Assembly (NCBI GenBank): GCA_001275005.1
Contig: JWZX01002399.1
Location: forward strand, 1 to 39,707
Reading direction: 5' to 3'
DNA: 39,707 nt
Source: Chrysochromulina tobinii
Lineage: Eukaryota > Haptophyta > Prymnesiales > Chrysochromulinaceae
This document shows positions 28,446-38,317 of this stretch, piece after piece. The notes below the pieces were generated by a model. It was not told the origin of the DNA, ran no database searches, and saw only the letters and a program-made list of their open reading frames with translations. The first letter of the stretch is position 1. The number at the start of each line of letters is the position of its first letter. The position numbers and the translations under genes are program-made.

Positions 28446-30546
28446 CTAACGGCCAGCCCACTCCAATAGTGGCCCCACACCAAGCCAGGGGCTCGGTAGA
28501 GACCCCACAGGCGCCCATGCCGGCATGCGCGGCCGGCCCGTCGCCGCGCACTTGTCGACCTCGCCTCTAGCCTCGCTTGTAGCGCCTCCGACCTTGCCCC
28601 CGACCACCTTACCGACCACCGTGGACTCGTTGCAATACCAGCGTTGCGTCGCATACATCAGATGGCCCCGCTTGATACGGCGCTCGGCGGCGGCGAGGAA
28701 GGTACCGAGGTCGTCGGGCCGCGAGACGGCGCACAGACCATGCCGCGGGTGGCTGAGCGGGTGATGGTGCACGAGCGCCGTATCGAGCGCCAAGGGCGGG
28801 CTCAGCCAGCGGTGCACTGTCGAGTTGGCGCTGAGGCAGAGCTCATGCCACAAGGCGGCGAGGGCGGCCGCGCTTTCCGTCTCCGGCCGGAAGTAGAGGA
28901 CGCCAACCGACTTCTCCTTCTGGACCTCCACGTAATGGTGGGGGCGCACGTTCACAGCACGATGCACGTGCCGCCACGCGCCGTCTCGAGCGCCGTCTCG
29001 CGCGTCGTCCTGATCACCGCGGCTCGCGACGAGGAGAGCGTCGAGCTCAGCTGGGGTGAAGCGCGTCCTCGTGAGCAGCGCCCGTGACAGCGCGGTGGGA
29101 ACGCCCGGGGCGGCGCCCGAGGCCGGGGTGCCCGGTACGGCGCCTTCGTCGAGGAGCAGCTTCCAAGGGCAGTGTGGTTTCGTCAGGCCCGCAGGGCGTG
29201 GCATGCGTGTCCACGAGGTGCCGATGCGCTGCTGCGGGCCCTGTGCAAAGGCGGGCCAGGGGCGAGCCTCGATCGACACATCAGCAAGCGCCGTGCCGTG
29301 CGCGTTCGGAAGCAGTAGCCCGATGCCAAACATGGGTAGGAAGGATGAGTGCTGCTCCGTGAAGGTGTGAACGCGGCTCGGGAGGACGCGAGAGAGCAGG
29401 TGCATCCAGAAGAGGGGGACGCCGCCAAGGTAGAAGGGGCGCATCGTCGGGTTGAGGGGCAGCTTAAGCGTCGTCGTGTCCTGGATGTCATGGAAAAGGA
29501 TGGAGCGGCACCTGCATGATGCATGCATGTACGAATTAGTACATTTAAGCACTCGGGATGATGGGACGTCAGGAGCGAGCAGTTGCAAATTGAGCAAGTA
29601 ACAGTTGCTTGCATGCATAGGTGCGACCCGGGGCAATCAGCGGTGCAAGCCGATGCAATCAGAAGTGCAATCAGAAGGGCAATCAGCGGTGCAAGCCGGT
29701 GCAATCAGAAGTGCAATCCAGCACAATCAGCGGTGCAATCAGGTACAATCAGAGGTGCAATCCGGTGCAATAAACGGTGCATCGCTGCATCATCCAATCA
29801 GAGCACCTCGGCGCCAGACTCTCATAGTCGGTGCGCACACCCATGTAGTCGTGGTCGGCATCGATGAAGCACAGGTCAAAGAGCCGGGCAACGTGGGCAC
29901 GCTGCTGCGGCTGCTGCGGCTGCAGATGCGGCTGCTGTTCCAGAAGCATGTCGAAGGCGTTGCGCGCCATGAAGCGCATGTTGAGTCGCTCGAGCAGATC
30001 CGCCGTGTACTTGGCCACGTGTTCCCTGGAGCTATCGACCGCGAGGCCATGGAAGGCTTTGTTCGTCATCCGTGAGAGATAGGCGCCGACTGTGCATGCG
30101 GTCCATGCGGTGTGCACGCCGAGCTCGACATAGCTCAGTACCTCGCCGTGCGCAGTGGCTTCGATGAGCGCAGAAGCGAGCTGTTTTGGATCTTGCCATA
30201 GCCCAGCACGGCGATTCGAGACCATGTGCACTGCCGCATCGCCATATAGACGCTCTCGACGGGTGTCAGGCACGAGGCCGATGGCGCCGATGGCGCTTGT
30301 GAGCCACGTATGGTTCGAGAGCTTGTTGCACGAGGCTGCCAGGATGCCGCCGACACCCGCACACAAGCGATTGTCGGTGGAATCAGCTATCGACTCGCAG
30401 CTGAGGTGAACTGGGGCACTGCAACGCATTGATAAATAGGGGTTCTGGAGCAGCTCCACGAACCCCTTGCACTCCCACGGGTAGATTATTGCAGCGCGCC
30501 AGCATCCGACCACAAAAACGACTACCAAGATGAGAAAATTGAAGTG
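28446..30546 (-). CDS. Membrane-anchored class I methyltransferase-like protein
   Basis: Exon 1 is 30546-29807 and exon 2 29511-28446, joined in phase through AG|GTGC to read APRCRSILFHDI. Exon 1 holds a Rossmann methyltransferase: SYVELGVHTAWTACTVGAYL (SAM-binding motif I region), HGLAVDSSREHV (acidic residue of motif II) and FDLCFIDADHDYMGV (motif IV). Exon 2 continues the fold with FHDIQDTT. About 250 further residues (WRHVHRAVNVRPHHYVEVQ and LSPPLALDTALVHHHP) are not recognised. A hydrophobic stretch FLILVVVFVVGCW at the N-terminus suggests a signal anchor. No ATG is in frame before it: a TAG lies at 30547-30549 with an acceptor-like TTAG|CAC, so a short first coding exon is probably missing from this model; the first internal ATG is 30429. 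The substrate is unknown; neighbouring glycan genes suggest sugar methylation. Confidence 0.68.
29633..29795 (-). repeat. GGTGCAATCAG array in the methyltransferase intron
   Basis: Ten- and twelve-base units such as gtgcaatcag and aagtgcaatcag fill most of the intron. On the coding strand they read CTGATTGCAC. Confidence 0.85.
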
Positions 30547-30712
30547 CTAACCGAGTTCCTGTGGAAGATGCATGCGGCTCTGTTGGAGTTAGCGTGACAC
30601 AAAGTGGATTCGCCTTGCTGCGTGTTGCCGAGTGGCAATTGAACGTGAATGTGAACAGGATGTTGATGAAGAAGGCAGCCGGGAGTTCTCGGGGCTCCCC
30701 AGGAGACCGATC

Positions 30713-33700
30713 ATGTCGACGCCGAGTAGTCTTCTAACGCCCGAGGAGATGGTGGAGGCGACTGGGCTGCTGCGTGCCATGCGCAACTTCCGCACGGCGG
30801 CCAGCAAGCCCATGCTCGCGTACCCGAAACCGCTGGACGCGCCTCACGGGCTGCCCTTCAGTGATGAGAATGGCACGGTGGACGGAGGAGGCATCGGCAC
30901 TCGCGCCGGCTTCAAATGCGGTTGGGAGTTCGGCATCGCCCAGTGCGCGGTGCTCTTTCTGCCGCGGGGACTGCCCTTGGATGGCGAGTGGGCCACTGCG
31001 GTAGACTGGGCCAACCGCGCCATCAACGCAAACCTCACGAAACTTATGCCCGGCCGCGGCCGTAACAGCTCCTTCAATCCTCTACGCTACGTCGCGTTCA
31101 ACCCAGCAGTCATCGATGAGCACAACGTGCTCATCCGTGCGGCGCCAGACAAGCTTTCCATTAACATGGATCGAGAGTGGTCGCCTGGCCTCGAGTACTT
31201 TGTGCACCTGCATGACGGTCAGCTCAAGGCCGCCTTCCTCGGCAGGTATGATTGCCGCCGATGGCCTCGGATGGCCGCGGATTGCGCCGCATTGCACAAA
31301 TGGTTGAGGTGCTACCACCGATTGCCGCAAGCACATATGATTGAGGTGCCACTGATCGCCACAAACAAAATGATGATCGCCTCAAACACATATGATTGTG
31401 GTACTGATCGCCATGACCGGCCGTCCACGGCAGTGACCCACGCGGCATCTGGCTCGACCGTTACACTCTGCTCGCCGTCTACAATCGTGCGCACACTCCG
31501 GACGTGCTCGGGTTCCGATTCGGCAAGGTGAGGGTGCTCATGTACGCACGCAACCTATCGCAAGGCGTTACCGGTACGGAGGTGCGCTTGCGACTTGCCG
31601 GCGCTCGCAATTGGGAGAAGAATTGGAGCCCATTTGAATGCCCGATGCATGCGGAGTGCGCGGGAATGCTCTACCTGAGCTACGCGCTCAGCCCCGAGCA
31701 CGTCGTGATCTCGTGCGAGCTCGCCTCGGGCAACTGCCAACGCGCATACAATACCTCGTCTGCGGCCGTGTGGGAAGGCGTCAACGACCGGTGAGAGCTT
31801 GGGCGGCCTCTGATGGCCTCTGATGGCCTCTGATGGCCTCTGATGACCATTGACGTCCTCTGATGACATCAGATGACCTCTGATGGCCTCACTGAAGGCC
31901 TCAACTGTTTGCATCTTTGGTTGGCTCCCTCATAAGGATATTTGATCACCCGCGCCTCTCGACACCACCGGTGCTCGTGCGAGATCGAGATCGAGATCGA
32001 GATCGAGATCGAGATCGAGATCGAGATCAGGCTCGAGGCCGTTACCTCGCGATTGGCCATTACCGAAGCGGGCATGCCTTGTATTCGCACTTCTGGTACG
32101 AGATGCAGGTAAGTGCCCTACGCATGACCCACTGATTACTTGCTTCATCAGGTGAGTGCCCTACGCATGGCCAATGATGGCTTGCTTCATCAGGTGAGTG
32201 CCCTACGCATGGCCCACTGATGGCATGCATTCATCGAGTTCCCTCCTCATCGTCCCCTATGGCCTATGAGTGCATACCCATCTGGGATTGCATGCAGGCG
32301 GAGCCGCCCTTTGCGATCCTCCGCACGTCCCGACCGTTTCGATTCTTCTCGGGCGGGCGCACAATGGAACGCCTGCCGCCCTGGCCCAACATGAACCTGA
32401 GCGCCCGAGACGGCGCCCATGACGACGCCCGAGACGGCGCCCGAGATGGCGCCCGAGATCACGGCCGAGGTCATAGTCTTCCCAAAGAGAGCGCCGGCTA
32501 CTCCACGACCATGGGCTATCACAAGGAGCAGTGCGTCTGATTGCGCTCGATTGCGCTCGATTGCGTCCCTATTTCAAGGAGCAGTGCGTCTGATTGCGTC
32601 TGATTGCGTCTGATTGCGTCTGATTGCGTCTGATTGCGCTCGATTGCGTCCCTATTTCAAGGAGCAGTGCGTCTTGGGCTCGTTGAGCCTGATTGCGGCT
32701 GATTGTGGTCGATTGCGTCCGATTGCGAATCTGTCTGCGTCGTTGTCTCGTCCTAATTTGGATGCGTCCGACGCCCTCCCCTTCAGGTACGTTTCGGGTC
32801 TTTACCTTTCCTCAGACCGTCAACGGCTCGTCTTGAGCTACGGAGTGGGCGACAGAGGGGCGATGCGCACCGCCGTGAGCCTCGCGCCAGACTGCCTACG
32901 TGTGATTGCCCGACGTAATCAGACGCAATCAGACGTAATCACGCCGTGAGCCTCGCGCCAGACTGCCTTCGTGTGATTACGTCTGAGTGCGCCGCAGTGA
33001 GCCTTGAGCCAGCGATCGACAGACTGATTGCGTCTGAGAGCGTCTGAGTGCACCTCTGAGTGCACCTCTGAGTGCACCTCTGATTGCCTCCCTCATCAGG
33101 TGAGGGTCGATCAAGCGCTCGCGATGCTCAACGACGCGGGCGACGCGACGCAGCTCTACCGGTCGTGCCTCGCGACACGCCCCAGGGGCAGCGCATACTG
33201 CGACGAGGTCGGCTGCGACCGGGGACAGTCCTCCTCCGACGGCCCGACGTTAGTTCTGTGCGGAAGCTGCCCTGTGTGATTGCCGCGAATCGCCTCCGAT
33301 CGCCCCCTAGTTGCCTCCCTCATCACTGTGATTGCCGCGAATCGCCTCCGATCGCCCCCTAATTGCCTCCCTCATCACTGTGATTGCCGCGAATCGCCTC
33401 CGATCGCCCCCTAATTGCCTCCCTCATCACCGAGGGCAGTCCTCCGCCGACGGACCGACGGGAGTCCTGTGCGGCGGGGAGGTGCCCTCATTCTATCCCT
33501 CATGCCAACTGTGACGGCGTCGGATTGCATGGCTGACGGCGTCGGATTGCATGGCTGATGGCGTCGGATTGCATGGCTGACGGCGTCGGATTGCATGGCT
33601 GACGGCGTCGGATTGCATGGCTGACGGCGTCGGAATGCATGGCTGATGGCGTCGGAATGCATGGCTGATGGCGTCGCGGATGGGCTCCCTCATCAGGTGC

Positions 33701-33930
33701 GGCACGACGGCCTCGAAGTTCTCTGCTGCGATGGCCACTAATTGCCACCGAGTGTGTCCTTCATCAGGTGCGGCACGATGGCCCCCAAGTACCCGTACAA
33801 TTACCACGGCGACCGGGCCGTCGAGATGGCCGCGATGCTCGAGGAGCGCCGGGAGCTCAAGCACCCGTCGGAGGTGGCGCGCAGCCGTCTGGACGGCACG
33901 ATCGCACGATTGGAAGGGCTTGCTATGTAA
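30713..33930 (+). CDS. GH130-like beta-propeller glycosidase/phosphorylase family protein
   Basis: Seven exons, all in phase: 30713-31245, 31434-31790, 31937-32108, 32298-32530, 32787-32874, 33100-33257, 33768-33930; 567 aa. Features resembling GH130 and related mannoside-phosphorylase or transferase proteins: RYVAFNPAVIDEHNVLIRAA, then LMYARNLSQ, NWEKNWSPFEC, LYLSYALSPEHVVISCEL, GRYLAIGHYRSGHALYSHFWYEM with PPFAILRTSRPFRF, and YVSGLYLSSDRQRLVLSYGVGD. Together they suggest a five-bladed propeller, although catalytic residues cannot be assigned by eye. Exon 3 includes seven Arg-Asp pairs from a GAGATC repeat, and exon 4 a short ARDGA repeat, both in probable loops. The start at 30713 (MSTPSSLLTPEEM) is the first in-frame ATG; the frame is open 5' of it, so an upstream exon is possible. 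Transcribed divergently from the methyltransferase gene. Confidence 0.7.
31977..32031 (+). repeat. (GAGATC)n array encoding Arg-Asp pairs
   Basis: Eight or so copies of the hexamer gagatc in exon 3, encoding RDRDRD. In frame within the predicted propeller protein. Confidence 0.92.
32518..32750 (+). repeat. TCTGATTGCG arrays with copies of the exon 4 end
   Basis: Units gtctgattgc and gctcgattgc fill the intron. The exon 4 end caaggagca|gtgcgtc recurs at about 32574-32590 and 32657-32673, each with the donor GTGCGTC. Confidence 0.9.
33265..33500 (+). repeat. Repeated CCTCCCTCATCA blocks and copy of the exon 6 end
   Basis: Three ~55-bp units (tgattgccgcgaatcgcctc through cctccctcatcac) at 33278-33430, followed at 33430-33487 by a diverged copy of the exon 6 end (GCAGTCCTCCGCCGACGG vs ACAGTCCTCCTCCGACGG). 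Confidence 0.88.
33512..33680 (+). repeat. 22-bp minisatellite in the last intron of the GH130-like gene
   Basis: Seven to eight units of ggcgtcggattgcatggctg with ac/at at the junction, so each has CTGAC or CTGAT on the coding strand. Confidence 0.92.
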
Positions 33931-34022
33931 TCTCGCTATGGAAGGCTCGATCGACCGATTGGAAGGGCTTGCCATGTGATCTCGCTATGGAAGGCTCGAT
34001 CGACCGATTGGAAGGGCTGCAT
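33895..34022 (+). repeat. Tandem copies of the gene's last codons
   Basis: The final coding bases (cgattggaagggcttgctat and the stop) are repeated twice downstream in ~57-bp units containing atctcgctatggaaggctcg. The real stop is the TAA at 33928. Confidence 0.88.
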
Positions 34023-34639
34023 ATAACTGCCAAAAAAGGAAAGCGGTGCGGCGCGCGCGCGCGGAGTTGTGGAAGGACTCAATTTGGATTTGAAGGGACG
34101 GTGGGCGCCTGTTGCAGGCGCATGTCGCTGAGCGTCCAGTGCGTCCAAAGGAGGAACAACGGAATCCTTCGGCGGATATCGCCATCATGCAATACAAGCT
34201 CCGACCGTTTCGAAATAGTATTTTGTGTTTTCAGAGAACCTATTCGATTACCTGCTGTTGAATATAACCATGACAGTTGACACTCCTGCATACTGTATGT
34301 TCAGACGAGAGGATCAGCAATCACCAGGCTATTTATGGTATGGTAGAGATCCCCGCCGTCGGGCACGTAAAGGCTCTCCGACAGCGGGGCACGCACAAAT
34401 GCACATCTCCCCACCCCGAGTTCAGCGCCGCCCGCATCATGCTTTATGGTATGGTAGAGATCCCCGCCGTCGGGCACGTAAAGGCTCTCCGACAGCGGCA
34501 CGCACATCTCCCCACCCCCAGGTCAGCGCCGCCCGCATCAGGCTTTATGGTATGGTAGAGCGTCGGGCACGTAAGCTCGCCGACAGCGGCTGTACTTAGG
34601 CGAGTCTGTGCTCTTCGAGCCAATCGAGGGTCGCGACAT
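34023..34639. repeat. Spacer with ~107-bp tandem repeat
   Basis: Between convergent 3' ends. From about 34331 a unit starting tatggtatggtagagatccc and including cgtcgggcacgtaaaggctc is present twice (34335 and 34442) and a third, shortened copy begins near 34545. No gene seen; open frames across it are by-products of the repeat. Confidence 0.8.
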
Positions 34640-36763
34640 CTAGCCGCGCATCGCGACTCCAAGGACGTGCTGCTTGAGCTGTATCCAGTCGTCCGCCGTC
34701 CGCTGGTGGCTGTCCCGCAGCTGGGGGTTGGCGCCGGCGAGCAGCAGCTGCTGGACGATGCGCGTTTCGCCTGCGAAGCATGCGACCATGAGTGCCGTAA
34801 TACCTAGGCTTTGCTGCGCGTTGACGTTCGCTCGTGCAGCGAGGAGCACCTGATGAAGGATGCAATCAAGAGGTGTCATCAGAGATCATCAGAGGTCATC
34901 AGGTGTCATTGAGCATCGAGAAGAACCTCCACACCATCAGAGGTCATCACAGGCAAGGTATCCTCGAGCAGCGAGGAGCACCTCCACAACTGCACTGCGC
35001 CCCGCAGCAGCTGCGAACATGAGCATCGTGCGACCCGTGGAATCTCTGCCGTCCACATCCCCACCTGCCCAGATCCAGTCGCGGACCCGAACCGCATTGC
35101 CCACTTGGGCAGCCTCGATCAGCTCGTTGGGTATGGCGGTCGCGACACGTGACGCGCCATAGGGATCCGTGTCAAGCTGCCACACGCTTGTCATGCCCAG
35201 CATCCGCCGCACGCTTTCCATGTTAGGCGACTGCGGCATGGAAGCTGCGGACAGGCCCATATTAGGCAGGCGGCTCGGCCCATCATCCCTGATTTGGGAC
35301 ACGTCGGGCACGTCCATATCAAGCATGCCCACGAGAGTCTGAAAGTCATCCCTCATTTGGGACGCGTCGGGCACGCCCATATCAGGGACGCCCACGAGAG
35401 TCTGAAAGTCATCCCTCATTTGGGACGCGTCGGGCACGCCCATATCAGGGACGCCCACGAGAGTCTGAAAGTCATCCCTCATTTGCGCGTCGGGCACGCC
35501 CATATTAGGGACGCCCACGAGAGTCCTGAAGTGGTGCTCCCTAATATGGGAGAAGTGGCGCTCGAGCCGCACCTCCGCCGCGAGAGGGATCGGAGATCTG
35601 GACGAGATCGGAGTGCTGGACGAGATCGGACGAGATCGGACGAGATCGGTTGAGATCGTATGCGATCGGACGCGATCGGACGCGATCGGACGAGATCGGA
35701 TGAGATCGGGCGAGATCGGACTGCTGGACGAGAGTCCGGACGAGTGACCGGACAAAGGAACCGCTCCGGACGAGGCGGGGCTGGAAGAGGGGGACGCGAG
35801 GCTCTTGACACGCACACCCTGGATGCTTCGTTCGGGATGCGCACTTGCCATTTTAGGCAACTCATCCGCCGAAATCACCTTGAGGCGCCCGGCGTGCACT
35901 TGCATCAGTTGAGCGTGCCGATGGCGCACCTGTGGAGGGTCGGGCGCCGCAGTGAGCACTTGCAAGGGGCGCCGGAGTCGGGCACTTGCATGCAGGAGTT
36001 GAGCGTGACAATGACTCATAAGGGCGCCGGAGTCGGGCACTTGCATGCAGGAGTTGAGCGTGACAATGACTCGTACCGAGTTCTCCGTGCGCCCAGGCAG
36101 AATCTCCGCGATCTTGCGCCATTGCTTGCCGAGGCGGGCAGCCGCCTCAAGGAGAAGGGCGTCCTCCCGAGGCATGAACGAGAAGCGCGCACTCGGAACC
36201 CCCGGCGCCTCCTCCTCCTTGACCTTCGCCTTCGCCTTCTTTGCCTTCTCCTCAGTCTTCTTTTTCAACGTCATCTCCGCTGCCTCCTGCTCCTTGAGCG
36301 CCTTGAGGTCGAACTCGCCGGCTGCGGGCGCCTTGGACATGACCACCGACGCGGGGTCCGGCGACTGGAGCACCTGCTTGAAGCCTTCCGCCGCCTCGCG
36401 ACAGATCGACTTGGCCGATCCGCTACTTCCCGTGTCGCCCTTGCGCTTGAAGGACCCCGGGTTGGAGGACCCGGGGCTGGCAAGGGACCCGGGGCTGGCT
36501 AGACCCAGGCACTCCTCTTCCATTGGCGTGCACCTTTGGTTCATCAATCCTCGCCCGGTTGCGGCCGCCTCCTCGCGCGCGGCCGAGGCCGCCACCCATG
36601 CCGCCGCCTCCGCCTCTAGTTCCAGCTGCTCGGCCAACACCGCGGCCGCACGCGCCGTCGCGATCACTTCCGCCTTCATGCTCGCATCCATGCTAGCATC
36701 CATGCTCGCATTCAGCGTGGCCTGGAGCTGCTCGCGGCCGGTGGGCGTGCCCGGCTCGGCCAT
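34640..36763 (-). CDS. Myb/SANT-domain protein with C-terminal ankyrin repeats
   Basis: Three exons in phase: 36763-36077, 35929-34982, 34849-34640; 614 aa. The start is the ATG at 36763 (MAEPGTPTGREQ). Residues ~55-75 and 155-175 are charged and helical; a Lys/Glu-rich segment (KKKTEEKAKKAKAKVKEEE) is nuclear-localisation-like. A single Myb/SANT repeat follows across the first intron: REDALLLEAAARLGKQWRKI, AEILPGRTENS and VRHRHAQL, with two of the three spaced Trp-type positions replaced by hydrophobics. The middle has four 21-residue repeats (FQTLVGVPDMGVPDASQMRD). The C-terminus has two to three ankyrin repeats: PNELIEAAQVGNAVRVRDWI, then GRTMLMFAAAAGRSAVVEVL and GITALMVACFAGETRIVQQL. Likely a nuclear DNA- or chromatin-binding protein with a protein-interaction end. 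Confidence 0.85.
35294..35530 (-). repeat. 63-bp coding repeats
   Basis: Four units, each with cgggcacgcccatatcaggg and gagagtctgaaagtcatccc on the plus strand, encode the 21-residue block with LVGVPDMGVPD. The two middle units are almost identical and the outer ones diverged. Confidence 0.92.
35595..35735 (-). repeat. CGAGATCGGA decamer array in coding sequence
   Basis: Some twelve units of the decamer cgagatcgga or cgcgatcgga. As ten is not a multiple of three, the encoded peptide cycles through PISSDLIRSR-like variants with period ten residues per three units. Confidence 0.9.
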
Positions 36764-38317
36764 CACCGCGTGCGCCTCTTGCCGATCAACATGAGCGCAT
36801 TGTGATGAATACGAGGGCGAAGTCGGCACCCCCCGAAAAGGCACAGAAGTCCGTGACGAAGTCGGCACCTGCCGAATAGGGAAAAATTCGTGAACCTTTG
36901 AATCAGAGAATCATATTCACTGTGATGAAATAGATTCTTTAGTAAGTGAGGATCGGTGCACGCCCAAACGCGTATGAGGGACGTACGTCACCGCGTACAT
37001 TGTATTGAGTTGAGTTGAGGTGTGCCGCGAGGCCGAGGGGCTTCCGATATTATACTTTATAGTCCCTAAGTACTCTCAACTCAACGAATCGCCACACTAG
37101 AGTGTCCATCTGTCCAAGTACCAAGTAGGCACAGCAGTGAGCAGAGAAAAGTGGACGATCGGCCTTGCGATCGGCAGGCAGGCAACCCTGTCGGGTGAGA
37201 TACTTACCTTCATTGGCCGGCAAGTGACGGCCGGTTCATCGAGAAGCCTATACATGTACGGTGTGCCTGGTATACGTTGTTCGAGTTTCGAGACACGCCA
37301 CCTACCTTCACACATGGCCCCGGTTCACAATTGGGTTCACATCGTGTCGACGGAAGTTTTCGCGCTTTTTAATGGCGGGTTATCCGCAAAATGGTGAGCC
37401 GTACCGTGGGGGTTGCCCCGGGCCCGTGGGGGTTTCCCCGGGCGGCGACATGCTCTCTCCGATCGCCCATGCACGGGTTGACCCGCGTATGCAGGTACAC
37501 TGCACAACAAGACCACCACGGACGCAGCGCACCGACAACGATCAGGAAGGGGATGGGCCCTCCACACCCGCACCGACAATCGCCGCGCCCAACACCGGCA
37601 CCGGCAACAGCATGCTGACGTGCACCCGCACCGCAAAACCGCATGGTGGGCACCGCGCGCTACGAGACGTGACGCACGACACTGCGCACACGCTGGCGCC
37701 GAAACAGTGGCTTGCTGCTGCTGGCAACACCATGACGCACACGGGCATGGTGACTATATTCAACGGTGGACACCGCGGCACCAACGAGCGAGGTCAGCAC
37801 ATACGACCGGCCGCCCATGGCAGAGATGCATACGCGCACGCGCGGGCGCACGCGGCCCGACCCGAGCCGCAACACACAACATGCGCACACGCAACATGAG
37901 GTCACACAAGCGGACGAACGCATGGCGGGCGCGGAGGCGCTACACGCGCGCACCTAGCCCGGTTGTAGGTATGTACACCGACAATGGAGACCACGTGCGA
38001 TATAGCGACAACAACTGCTGCAGTCCGCGACCCACGCACCCCACAAACACGACCCACTCGGAAGAGCAAACACCGAGCCCGAGACGTGCATACGGGGACA
38101 TGTGTGTAGGCCAAAGAAAAGTGACCCGGCAAAACAAAATTCAACCCGCGAGAAAGGCGGGGGGGACGCCCAAACGTCAGCGCCTACCACACCCACATAC
38201 GTACAGGCGCCACCAGCACACCGCCAACCCCCCAAACCCCAAGAACCAACCGTGGACCCCGCATAAGGCACACGGAGGCACCCGAGAGCGCCGGCACCCA
38301 CAACGCCGAACACCAAG
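36764..38317. other. Intergenic region, becoming T-poor
   Basis: 36870-37100 is AT-richer, with a TTGAG/CTCAA inverted repeat (attgagttgagttgagg at 37008 and actctcaactcaacg at 37072) about 50 bp apart. From roughly 37480 the plus strand becomes poor in T and rich in C and A, as in the following ORF. Several overlapping frames are open there only because stop codons need T; no domain was recognised. Confidence 0.5.

Noticed and set aside
33028-33279. GH130-like exon 6 ending at the TGA at 33279
   Set aside because: Splicing at CT|GTGCGG (33257/8) to the acceptor at 33767 keeps phase and adds a sensible 54-residue end, matching the duplication rule seen in other introns.
34225-34599. Overlapping plus-strand frames of about 93-124 codons with PRRRARKGSPTA repeats
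   Set aside because: By-product of the ~107-bp tandem repeat; the unit is not a multiple of three and no domain is present.
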